Shown here one piece after another: positions 53,401 through 63,800 of a stretch of DNA of 64,000 bases (its first letter is position 1; every line of letters starts with the position of its first letter). This DNA comes from CAWBOY01 sp963790585. GTDB lineage: Bacteria; Planctomycetota; Planctomycetia; Gemmatales; Gemmataceae. The translations under genes were made by a program, and so were the position numbers. Location of the stretch: positions 248,001-312,000 of the forward strand of contig CAWBOY010000001.1 of NCBI GenBank assembly GCA_963790585.1, in the 5' to 3' direction. Below the pieces are notes generated by a model that saw nothing but the letters and a program-made list of their open reading frames with translations, had not been told where the DNA came from and searched no databases.

Positions 53401-54493
53401 AAATCGACGGGCTTCCGGAAGATACCAGAGTTACCGAGCTGGCACTTTTCACCGATTGAGTGATGGTCGGCGACGTGCTGGAGCCGAAGGTGCTGTTCGC
53501 GGCCGGCGTGTAAACGGCTGTCACAGCATGGGACCCATTGGTCAATGTTGCCGTCGTATAGGTCGCCACTCCAGAGGAATTCAAAGTGACCGGTATCGAG
53601 CTAGAGTCAATCTTGAACGTCACCGTACCCGATGGAGTACCGACACCAGAGGTTGGAGTTGTCACGGTTGCCGTGAAGGTGACCGCATCACCCTGGTTCG
53701 AGGGATTCTCGGACGAGGAAAGCGATGTCGTCGAGGAATCGACGGTTACCACGAAGCTGGTAATCGTGTTGTTGCTGGCGTTGAAGTTCGTATCGCCGCT
53801 GTAAGAGGCGGTGATCATATGCGAACCGACCGACAAGGCCGAGGTTTGCAAGGTTGCGACGCCGACTCCAGACAGGTTAACGGATCCAAGTACGATCGTT
53901 GAACCGCCGAAGGTGTCCTTGAACGTTACCGTACCTGTCGCGGTGCCCGAGCCCGGGTTGACCGGCGAGACAACCGCGGTGAAGGTTACGGGCGTGCCAA
54001 CCTGGCTCGTCGAAGGATTGGCACTAAGTACGGTGCTGGAGCTACTCTTCTGGACATTTACCACCGTATCGGCCGCGGTGTTGGAAGAGTTGTAGTTATT
54101 GTCACCGCTGTAGCTCGCGGAGATGCGGTAGATATTCACGTTCAGGTTGGAGAGCGTGAAGGTCGCCTGACCCGCGTTGTTTACGGTCACCGGTCCGCTG
54201 GCGAGCGGTACGCCATTGACGGTGAAGGTGACAGTGCCACTCGGACTTTGCGGGGTCAACGGACCCGACTGGGCCAAGCTCGGAGCGACGGTCGCCGTGA
54301 TGGTTACCGACTGACCGTAAACCGGGCTGCTGGCCGAGGACATGAGCGTTATGCCGGTGTTCGCTCGGGTGATCGTTTGGGTGATCGTCGGGGCCACGGC
54401 AGCAGAGAAGTTGCCGTCGCCATTGTACGTCGCATCGATCGTGTGCTGGCTGACCGAGAAGAGCTGACCCGAAGCTAGCTGCGGATCGAACAC
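50411..54493 (-). CDS. Giant surface protein, C-terminal part: twelve Ig-like repeats (frameshifted from the N-terminal part)
   Basis: 1360 residues made of twelve Big_3_5-type Ig-like domains of about 90-110 residues, each with S-x-P-S-x-x-G-Q-x-V-T-F-T-A-T-V, then G-T-V-T-F and a closing Y-x-G-D-x-N-F strand. The final part (PATIMLLSGPTGASLLGNLN, VTASGQYTLRITSAG) is a different beta domain. The first residues VFDPQLASGQLFSVSQHTID are the middle of an Ig domain whose start is in the preceding frame, so this is not a separate gene. One base lost near 54505-54515 explains the split. There is no C-terminal autotransporter barrel or sorting tag. Confidence 0.88.
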   Translation of the reverse strand: MFDPQLASGQLFSVSQHTIDATYNGDGNFSAAVAPTITQTITRANTGITLMSSASSPVYGQSVTITATVAPSLAQSGPLTPQSPSGTVTFTVNGVPLASGPVTVNNAGQATFTLSNLNVNIYRISASYSGDNNYNSSNTAADTVVNVQKSSSSTVLSANPSTSQVGTPVTFTAVVSPVNPGSGTATGTVTFKDTFGGSTIVLGSVNLSGVGVATLQTSALSVGSHMITASYSGDTNFNASNNTITSFVVTVDSSTTSLSSSENPSNQGDAVTFTATVTTPTSGVGTPSGTVTFKIDSSSIPVTLNSSGVATYTTATLTNGSHAVTAVYTPAANSTFGSSTSPTITQSVKSASSVTLVSSGSPSIYGQTVSFTATVAPVAPGTSTPQGQVTFIIDNGAQQSTQALVNGKATFSTSNLSAGTHTVTAVYAGDNGSGFNTSSSSPVTQVVVASGTSTSASASALSVVYGQPVTLTATVTAATGVIATGGTVSFYLGTATAANLIGTANVNNSGVASLTTSTIPATQGKQIVAVFNGTTNLGSSTGVINNFVVNQASSTTSITTSNPSTVYGQSVTFTATVAPVTPSTGLATGTVTFFFDGPSAYVTVPVNANGVAVLTTSAVNAGNHKVTAVYNGDTNFTGSSSATISQNVAQAATSLALSGPATSTVFGQPASFTATVTPTTAGAGTPIGPVTFFVDGNSTGVAVPLNAAGQAIYSPTNLSVGSHSVTASFAGNGNFGSSASSAPAAVTVAKANSTTTVTSSVNPSAQGQPVTFTISAVAQAPGSGTPTGTITVLIDGTPQGSPVTLNAQGQAIIQISSLSVGQHTISASYSGDGNFNASGPGTAFTQTVATFGSTTSIAPSSATTVFGQAASFTATVTSPGGTPNGTVTFVVDNVAQSPVTLNGSGQATFTSSTLSTGQHSINAIYNGNATFGSSTAGSAASLTVTKVNSSITITPSSSAAPYGTSVSLTATVAPVAPGFGTATGTVTFIVNGVAQTPVALNAQGQAFILLNKLPAGTNGISATYNGNGSFNGSSTTTNASVKILATTTVAVSSASATTVYGQTMSFTATISTTAPGSLPPASGYLFFFINGNYAGSSVLNTTTPNQGTLTINASTFGAPLQAGSYTVTAFYNGDSNYTISPASAAITQTIAKANDTVTVTSSANPSSVGQSFTLTATAHPVAPGTGFFSGPMYFYVNNNYFGSATANSSGVAIFNVTSATFGGALPAGSYTFTAVYGGDKNFTQSAQSAAFTQTVQPAVGHLYASLVAPAGVTANTSFGVQVVAADTSNNFASHYNGPATIMLLSGPTGASLLGNLNTTFVNGVANFTNLDVTASGQYTLRITSAGVIVDLTFFTNGRLS

Positions 54494-54800
54494 GGCCTTG
54501 TTGTTTGCGCCACCTGGACGGTCTGGGTGAATGCGGTCGGCGTGCCCTGATCGATTGTGAACGTCACAGTGTCGGTCGTTGGGATCGAGCCCGAGCCCGC
54601 TTCAGGTGTGATCGTCGCGGTGATGAGCACGTCCTGACCGTAGACCGAGGGATTCGCACTGGAGGACAGACCCACCGTCGCCGTGTCGCGAACACTCGTG
54701 ATGACCACGCTGTTCGAGTTGTAGACGATGTTGAATTTCTGACCACCGACGAAGACGGTGCCGGCCGATCCGGTCGTGGAGAATGTGCCGTGAACCGAGC
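50600..54800 (-). repeat. Array of 13 Ig-like repeats at about 300-bp period
   Basis: The coding DNA for the 13 Ig domains repeats about every 280-330 bp. Recurrent words such as GACCGTA(G/C)AC and CCGGTCACGGT-like strings reflect the Tyr-Gly-Gln and Thr-Ala-Thr-Val codons; units differ enough in sequence that they are old duplications and not recent copies. Confidence 0.8.
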
Positions 54801-57800
54801 CGCCGGTCGTCTGGATGATCGTGAACGAATCACCGAGATTCACACCCGAGCCGACGAAGCCGGCCAGGTTGGCGTTGTTGAGGTAAATGTCGCCGTTGAC
54901 GTCGAGCTGGTCGAATTGACCGGCTCCGGTGCCGTTGAGAGCGACGAAGAACGTGCTGTTCTTGTCTAGTGTTACCGGACCCGAAGTCAAAGTACCTGTG
55001 CTCGTGTTGCTGTCGCCCGGTTGGATCGTTCCACCTGAGCTATTGATGGAAGCAACGATACCGTTGCCGCCGATCGCGCCACCATTGAGCGTGACAGCGC
55101 CGATAGTGTTGCCGGTGAGCGGCCCGTCGGCGAGGATCTCACCCTGACCAACCGTAGTGCCACCCGTATAGGTGTTGAGAGCCGTCAAATCCAAAGTGCC
55201 CGTGCCCGTCTTGACCAGGCCTTCAACGTTTACGCCGGAAATAACGGACGCGATGGTCAAACCAACTGGAGCCGTGCCGTTGACGATGATGTTGCGCGTG
55301 CTGCCACCGAGAGACAGCGTTCCAGGACCCGTAATAGTCGCGGGATTACCGCTGGCGTCGGCCGTCGCGGTCAGGTTGCCCAAGCCAAGCGTGAGCTTGC
55401 TGTTCGCTCCATTGAGCGCAACTTCGCCACCGACCATTGTTAGGGTGTTGACAAGCTGGCTGTGATTGTTGAGATCGAAAACTCCGTCGGCCAAGATGTT
55501 GACGTTCAAAGCCTGACTTGCCGTGGAGATCTGATTATCAGCGAGCAATTGGACGGTCTTTGGCGAGCCAGGTGTGACCACGCCGCTTCCGATTGTTAGG
55601 TTGCCTACGATTGCAAACGGTGAGAAGCCGGTTGCGATTCGGGTAACCGTTGCAGCCGCGCCGCCCGCTCCTGTGGCCGTCATGAGAGGTTCGCTCATGC
55701 CAGCGAAGGCTCCACCGAATTGGATGGTGTAGGTATTTCCGGACAGGGAAACTCCCACAGCCCCGCCGACGCCGCCGATGCTGGAAAGACTATTCAACGC
55801 CGTCTGTACCTGAACCGCCGTGGCATTGAATGCCAGCGGCGAAGTCGTTTGGCCGTTGAAGGTCAGTGAAAACGTACCGGTCGAGGTGCCGGTGAGGGCG
55901 ACGGCCTGAGTATCGAGGGTAGCTGTCTTGTTGAGCTGGAGCGTTCCAGCAAACACTTGCGTCAAGCCTGTGTACGCGTTGCTAGTCGTTCCAGCGTATT
56001 GAACGGTACCTGTCCCGACCTTGTTGACGCCGAAGCCGTTAGAGTTATCGGAAATCGCTTGGTTGATGATGAGTGTGGACGACGCATCCGCTCCGATCGA
56101 CGAGGTGCTGCCCAACGTGATCGGCGCCGACCAGGTGTTGACGCCACTGACGCTCTCCAGAGCACCTCCGGCGGGGTTAGCTCCGATACCGTTGAGGGTG
56201 AGGGCATCAGTCGACACATTGATGCCGCCCTGAAGCTGGAGCGTCGCACCAGAGGAAACGACAGTTGCGGTCGGATGACCTGCGGTAACTCTGGCGACAT
56301 TCGCAACAGTGCCCGTAGCGCCCGTAGCGACCATGAGTGGTTGGCTTTGGCCGGCCAAGCTGCCGCCGAACGTCACCGTATATGTGTTTGCGAGCAATGT
56401 AACCGTGACCGAGCCGCCGACACCGCCGATGCTCGAAAGAGCATTGAGTGCGTTCATGACCTGGACTGCGCTCGAGGTGAAGGCGAGCGGAGCCGTTGTT
56501 TGACCGTTAAACGTTACTGTAAACGTTCCGGTCGAGGCACCCGTCAGCGAGATCGTTTGTACCTCATTGGTCGGGCTGCCGAGGGCGGCGGAGTTTTGGA
56601 TATTTACGGTGCCGTTCGTGATGAAGGTGGCACCGTGGAACGTGTTGGCACTTGGTAGGACCAAGGTTCCCGTACCGAGCTTCGTCAGCGTCGGCGGCGT
56701 GAGCGGAGTCGGGCTCACATCTTGAACAGTTCCGGAGACTGTCAACTGCGAAGTACCGTCCACGCCAATTGAGGTATTGCTCTGCAGAATAATCGAACCG
56801 CCCAAAGTGTTGGCGCCGGCGAAATTCTCCAAGGCTCCCGTGTTCGTGAGACCTGTGCCGTTGAGGGTGACCGTTTCCCCAACGATATTGAGCGGAGCGA
56901 TGCTGCCGTCCAGCTGAAGAGCGGCACCCGGCATTACGATCGTGCCACCCGAAGGCGGGCTCCCACCTGTTCCAAGGGCGCCCGAATTCTCGACGCGGAT
57001 CGCACCCGCGTTGATAGAGGTGACTCCCGCGTAGGTATTAGCATTGTTTAGGGTCAGAACGCCGCCGCCCACCTTGGTAAGGCCGATCGGCGTGAGAGCC
57101 CCAGCGTATTGGCTGATCACACCGTTAATGACCAAGCCGTCGGTCGAGCTGGTAGCGAGGACACCGATCGACACACTGGTTGGAGGATTGGTAGCAGGCG
57201 AGAATGCCGCGTCCTGAGCCAGAGTGACCGACCCGTCCCACTTGTTGAGGCCGCCGGTGCTCTCGAAGGCGCCGGAGCCAAAGATACCGGAGCCGGAGAT
57301 TCGCAAGTTCTCGTTAGCGACTTCAATGCCGCCTTGAATCTGAAGTTGAGCACCGTCGAGCACCCCTGTGAGGGTACCAGCGGCTCCGAGGGCCTGTGCG
57401 TTCTGAATGTTCAAGACACCTTGATTGACCGACGTGCCGCCATGATAACTGTCGGCCGTTGTCAGGTAGAGCGTTCCCGTGAGCTCCTTGGTGAGGCTGA
57501 ACGAGTTGGTGCCATCCGTGATGGTACCTACCTGACCCGGCAAATCGACGCCCGTGGCGACAATGGCCAACGAGCTACCGGAATCGACGCCGATGGTCGA
57601 GTTGGACGCCAGCGTTATCGTGCCGTTGTAGGTGTTGATATTCGAGATATTATGCAAGGCACCGGTATTATGGCCGTTCAGGCTGATGCCATCGCCGTGG
57701 AGAATTATTGGCTTGATATTCAAATTCGAAGCCAACTCAAGTGCCGCACCGGTCTCGACGATCGCTGAGGTCGCCGTGTTCGTACCAAGTGCATTCGGAC

Positions 57801-60800
57801 TCTGTACGACGAGGTTGCCCTGCTGAATATCGGTCACGCCACCATAAAGATTCGTGCCGGAGAGTACGACGTTGCCCTGGCCGATCTTGGTAAGTTGATA
57901 GTTCGCTCCCGGCGTGGCGTCGGTGATGGTGCCTACGATCGTAAGCTGTGACGACGAGTTCGTATTTGGCAATACAGTCGTGCCATTTGCGCTGATCGTC
58001 GTGGCGGCACTGAGGAATACGGTGCCGGTCCAGACTGAAGCGCCGCTGGTGGCGGTGAACGCACCTGCGTTCGCCTGTTGATTCGAGAGCGCTAATTGAT
58101 AGACGCCACGGCCGTAGGTGGCGAGCGTAATCGTGTTCAGGTTCAGATTGAGATCGACTTGACGCACAGACACCTGGGGCAGGCCGACGCCAAAGGTCGA
58201 CCAGGAAATACCCGAGTTGCCGGCCGAGTAGACGCCGTTGTCGGTGCCGGCATAAAGCGTACCATCGCGCGGATCGACGGTAAGGGTCCAGACCGGTTGG
58301 TCAGGCAAGTTGCCGGTGATACTGCTCCATGAACGGCCCGCATTGTTCGACACGAAAATGCGACCCAGACCCGAACCAATTGAAGCGCTGCTGGTGACAT
58401 AGACTATGTCACGATTTCGTGGATCGACCACTACGTCGGAGATGACAATACCATTGGGCAGATTCGTAGTGCGATTCACCCAACTCGTGCCGTTGTTCTT
58501 CGAGAGATATACCTTGCTACCATCCGAGATATAAATCGTATTCGGATCGTAGGTATTGGCGCCGAGATCGGTAACACTCGTGAACGCTGGATCAGGACTG
58601 TAAGGACCCTGATCTGTCGCGATCGCAATCTGCGTTACGCCATTAAGTGCCGCCGGCGGCAGGAGGTCGCTCCAGGTCGTACCGCCGTTGAAGGACTCGT
58701 ACAGCGCCGAAGCCGTCAACTGTTGCGGCGTGGGGAACGGTTGGTTGGGAGGCGTCAACGGCTTGCCACCCATCAATATGCGCTGGGAATTGATCGGATC
58801 CACGACGAGGGCGAAGTTGCCAAGGGCCGTCGTGTCGATGGCTCGCGTGAAGTTCTGGTTTATGAAGTTCGGGTAATTGCCGTCGCTGACGTAGCTCTGG
58901 TACGCCTCATAGTACGGCGAGTAAGTCGGGTCGGTCGGATAGAACGGTTGGACCTGGCCTGGAATCAATTGCTTGAAGCTGCCAAGCGTCCCGCCCGTTG
59001 TCGACTTGATGAGTACACCATCAGCGGCTTCGTAAATCGTATTCGGGTTCGTTGGATCGTAGTAAGTCGTGCCACCGTCACCAATCGCCGCCAAGTTCCA
59101 AGTTTGATTGCCATTGTCTACGGCTTCGCCGTTGTTCTCAAACCCTGCTACGAAGGCGTTGATGTTAGTAGGGTTCGAGGCGACGCTGTTGGTCAACAAA
59201 TTCGATAGGTTGCCGTTGATATCTGTCCAGAGATCGGAAACCGGATTAAGGCTCCAGATACCGCCATCTGTGGCATCGAGGACTTGGCCACTCGCCGTGA
59301 AGGCGAGAGAATGGGCCCCGGTGTGCGGCGAGTTACCCTTGAGGTCGACGGAGATGTCCACCCAAGTAGGCGCGCCAGCACCGGTGTCCTGAGTAGTAAG
59401 AACTTGCTCGGTATGATTGGAAGGAACCGCGGGATTCGCCGGATTCGTTTGCTGCTCCGAACCGGCTACGTAAATCGTTATGGCACTGGAGAGCTGATTT
59501 GTCGGGTCCGTGAGCTTGGCGACGATCGCGCTCGCGTAGTAACCCAGGTTCCCCAAGTAGTTGAGGTTCGCGGGCGGCGTGATGGTAGTGCCCCAGGTTT
59601 GACCGCCGTCTGTGCTCTTGCGGATCTCAAAGAGCTGGCCATCAAGGGCTGAGTTATTCACGCCATTGCCCGGAGCGACGACTTCATTCGGAGTGTGCGA
59701 GATTGCAGCATAAACGGTCGTTAGAGCCAGGCTGCTGGATCCCGTGGCTGGATTGACGCGGCTAACGCCCGCCAACTTGATATTGCCGTTGGTCAGCCGA
59801 ACGTTGGTCCCGGGATTCGGGAAATCGCCTGCCTGGCTATCGATATTGAGTTCCTGGGCCGGCGCGGAGGCCGTTGGCGGCACGAAGATGCCGTTGCCGA
59901 CAAACCAGATCGGATCATTGGCCTGAGGATTATCAATGCGATAGACGGCGTTGATGACTAAACCGCCGGCCGGGAATGCAATCGTGTCATACGGATTTGG
60001 CGGCGGCGGGGCCAGTTGATTGGCCGTCGGCGAACCATTAGATGTACCCAATGCCGCATACAGGGAATAGGGATTGTTAAAGCCGCCATTGGCTCCCGGT
60101 TCGAGGTTGTATGCTTGCGTCGGCAACAGGATCAAGTCAGACCAGGTGGCGTTGACCGTTGGGAAGTTAATACGGAAATCATCATCGGGTCCAGGCGTGT
60201 GCGGCGGCGGCGTCGTAGTGCCCGTGGCCGTGGCGCGGGCCGTCGAAACAACCGCCGTCATGTCGAACCAGTTGGCGCCGTTGTAGCGATAGATACCCGG
60301 CGCACCAGTAGCCCCGTTCTGAGTAAGATCGCTCGACGCGACATAGATCAGGTTTGATTTGTTCGGGTCGACCACGATCGCGGATATACCTTGGCCGTAG
60401 AGTGGGTTTTGATTGGTTGCTGCCAAATCCTTGAGCAGCGTCCAGGTGCGGCCCGAGTCGGTCGATTTATATACGCCGGTGCCGTAATAAGAATCCGAGG
60501 TATTGTCCGTCTCGCCCGTACCTAGATAGATAACGCGTGGATCGCTTGGAGCGACAGCAATCGCGCCTGCATAGATCGTGCTGCCGTTGCCGCCGTCGAA
60601 GAGCTGGACCCAGGTTTGGCCACCATTGATAGTCTTCCAGGCGCCGCCACCGCCCGTGGCGATGTAGATGACGTTGGCATCTGTCGGATCGACCGCGACG
60701 CTCGTCACGCGACCGGCGACGGTACCCGAGCCGGCAATCAAACCCGCCTGGGTCGTGATATTGCCGGAGATCGGGGCTGGGCCGACGTTGAACCACTGAT

Positions 60801-63800
60801 TCTGCAAGCTCGAAGCGGTCGCCAAGCCGGAGCCCTGGACCATCAAAGGCTTGCCGCCAACGGAGATTCCGCCCTGCAACACCAAGGAAGCGCCACTCGA
60901 AACAGTCGTCGCACCGGCGCCTATGTTCGAGACGGCGACAGTCGCTGTAGCGCCACCTGAACCGGTAGCCGTCATCGGGCTAAGGTTAAAGCCGGTAAGC
61001 TGACCGCCAAATCCAACATAGTAGACATTACCGACCTGGGTTACCGTGACAAAGCCATTGACGCCGCTGATGGAAGACAGGGCGTTCAGGGCCGCAGCAA
61101 CAGCGGTCGGGGTCGCGTTGAACGGCAGAGAGATCGTTGTTTGACCGTTATAGGTCAACGTGAAGGTGCCCGCGGTACCCGTCACCGTGACGGTCTCGAC
61201 CTGACTGATCGGCGTGCTTCCGAGGCCCTGCGAGTTTTCGAGTACCAGCACGCCTTGCTTAACATAGGTCGAGCCACGATAGGTGTTCGTACCGGAGATA
61301 TCGAGTTCGCCGCCACCGGTAAAGTTGATGTCCGAGCCGCTCGCGGCGGTGTTGGTGGCGTCGTCAACCACGCCCGCGAACGTGAGCCGTGAATTCGTTG
61401 GGACAAAAATCGTACTCGTGGTGTTCATCGTGATCGGACCACGCCACATCTGATCGCCATTGATGACGGTCAGAGGCGCAACGATGCCGACAAACGGATC
61501 GACGAGAGGATTGACTGTCGTGTTGCCAGGCCCATTAAGGATCAGATGTTCGCCACTGGTTTGCAAACCCGCTGAGATGCCACCATTGTTTCGTGCCAGG
61601 GTCTGGGAAAGTTCAAGAGCAGCGCCTGTCTCGACAGTTGTAGTATCGCCCGTTCCGAGGCCTGTGTTGTTGGCGTCACGGACTACACCCTGTTTAATGT
61701 CGATGCCGCCTGTATAGGTCCCATCGCCTTGCAGAACCAGCAGCTGGGATCCCAACTTCGTAATGCTGCCCGTAGCAGGAGAATTGGGGAAGACTTGAGC
61801 GGTATAGTCCCAAACCGTGCCATCCTGCAGACTACCGCCCTGGTTGACGACAATTTCAATCTGAGTGCTGGTCAACGGACCGTAATTGGAGACCACGGGC
61901 CCCAGGCGGTAGCCCGTTCCGTCAACCGGGGCCGCCGTCGCTGTAGCGCTGGTTGCAGTCCACGTCACCGTAATGATGGCTTCATTCGAACTGGTCGGAT
62001 TCTGCGGATCGGTGCCAGTCGAGGAATCATAAAGAAGCTTGCTGCCGGGCGTGCCGATCGGGCCATAGTATACGCGGAGGTCATCCGGAATCGAGTAGGC
62101 GTTGAAGTCGATCACCGCCTTGCCGCCGATGGTGCCGACATCGATGATGTTGTCATCTTCAGCGGGCCCGCCGGAGCTTGGGGCCGTAATGTTGATAACC
62201 GGTGTAATCTGCTGAATGGAGCCGGTCTCAGTGAGCTGGCTGAGCGGATTCGAGCTAAAGTTTGGATCACCGCTTGTGCTGTTGTAGATCTGCTCGACGC
62301 CCAGGCCAACATTACCATTCAGGGAAATCAACCCACTTATGGTATTGATGCCGGCCAGGTTTTCCAAAGCGCCTTGATTGCTGGTCAAGCTATAGGCGGT
62401 AGTCGCTCCGGAGCCGGCCAGGTTTAGATTGTAAGGCAGATTGAGAGAAGTCGTGCTGCCGACAGGCAACAGGTGGATCGCCGCGCCTTGGTAAACGGAT
62501 ACGTAAGGCTGTTGCGTATCGCCGAGGCCGGCTTCGTGGCCGCCGAAGGCCTGGCTGTTTTCAACCGTCACCCAGCCTGATGTGATCTTGGTTGGCCCAA
62601 TATAGGCATTCGCCGTAGGCAGGATGAGCTGGCCACCGCCCACCTTGGACACCACGACAGTGTTCGTAAACGGGCCATTGGAAATAGTGCCCGAGAAAGT
62701 AAGACTATCGTCAAGAACGGTGCCGTTGGCCGTGACATCATAGGTATACGGCGCGCCAATCGGATTCGCGGCCGGATCGACACCGATGGATGCCGTGGGC
62801 TGTGCTACCGTGACACTGTCAATTTTCAGCGAGCCGGCAAACGTGTTGATACCGGAATGGCTATAAATTGAGCCTAGTCCGCTAAAGCCGTTGCCGGTGT
62901 TGTTGACCGTGACCGGGTTCGAGACAAGCAACGAGGTCGTGTTGCCGGTCACGGAATCGGGGATATTGTCGACAGCCAGTTCGAGTGTGCCGATGTGTCC
63001 GTTTACACCAGGGTTCGGATTGTCGATGGTGACAGCGCTCGTCACCGGCCCGAGGGCCTGGGAATCCTGAATCTCGAGGATGCCGTCATAGATGTTGGTA
63101 CCCCCACGATACGTGTTGGACGAGGTCAAATCCAAAGTGCCGTGGGCAATCTTCGTGAGTGTCATCACGCCGTTGGGATCGCTGACCACACCGCTAAAAG
63201 TCAATGTGGTCGCTTCACCGGCACTGACAAAGACCGACGTACCATTCGAGGGGCCTGGGTTGCCCAAATGGACGGGACCGGACCAAGTATTCGACCCAGA
63301 GAAGTTATTGATTTCCCCAAGTTCGTTCGCGGGCTCGTTCAGGATGGTCGTATTCGTCGGCGGCGACAACAAATTCGTGGGATACGGATCCATGCTCAGG
63401 ATCTTGTTGGCAACCGTGAAACCGATGCCTTTGGGATCGTCAAGCTGCAGGGTGCCCTGCGTGACCAGATTGCTGAAGACGTTGACTTGCGTGGCGGCCG
63501 TGCTATCGCCGGAGCCGAGGCTGCCCGCGTTTTGAATATCCAAGATGCCGTTGTAGATCGACGTGGTGCCACGATAGGTGTTGGCCTGGACGAAGGTGAC
63601 TTCGCCAGCGCCCGCCTTGGACACGCTATGACCAGCGCCCAAGTCGGTGATGACGCCGGAGATGATCAGATCGCCGGCGTTGGCACCGAAAAATGCATCG
63701 CTATCGAGAGTGATCGGGCCGCCCCAATTATTGGGCACGTCTTTGCCCGCGACGACATTGTCCGAGACATTAAGGAGCGCGCCGTCATTCGAGATGCCGG

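Noticed and set aside
52841..53902. Long plus-strand open frame opposite the Ig array, and many similar ones up to 62.4 kb
   Set aside because: Shadow frames of the repetitive giant gene; Arg-rich, low-complexity translations without motifs.
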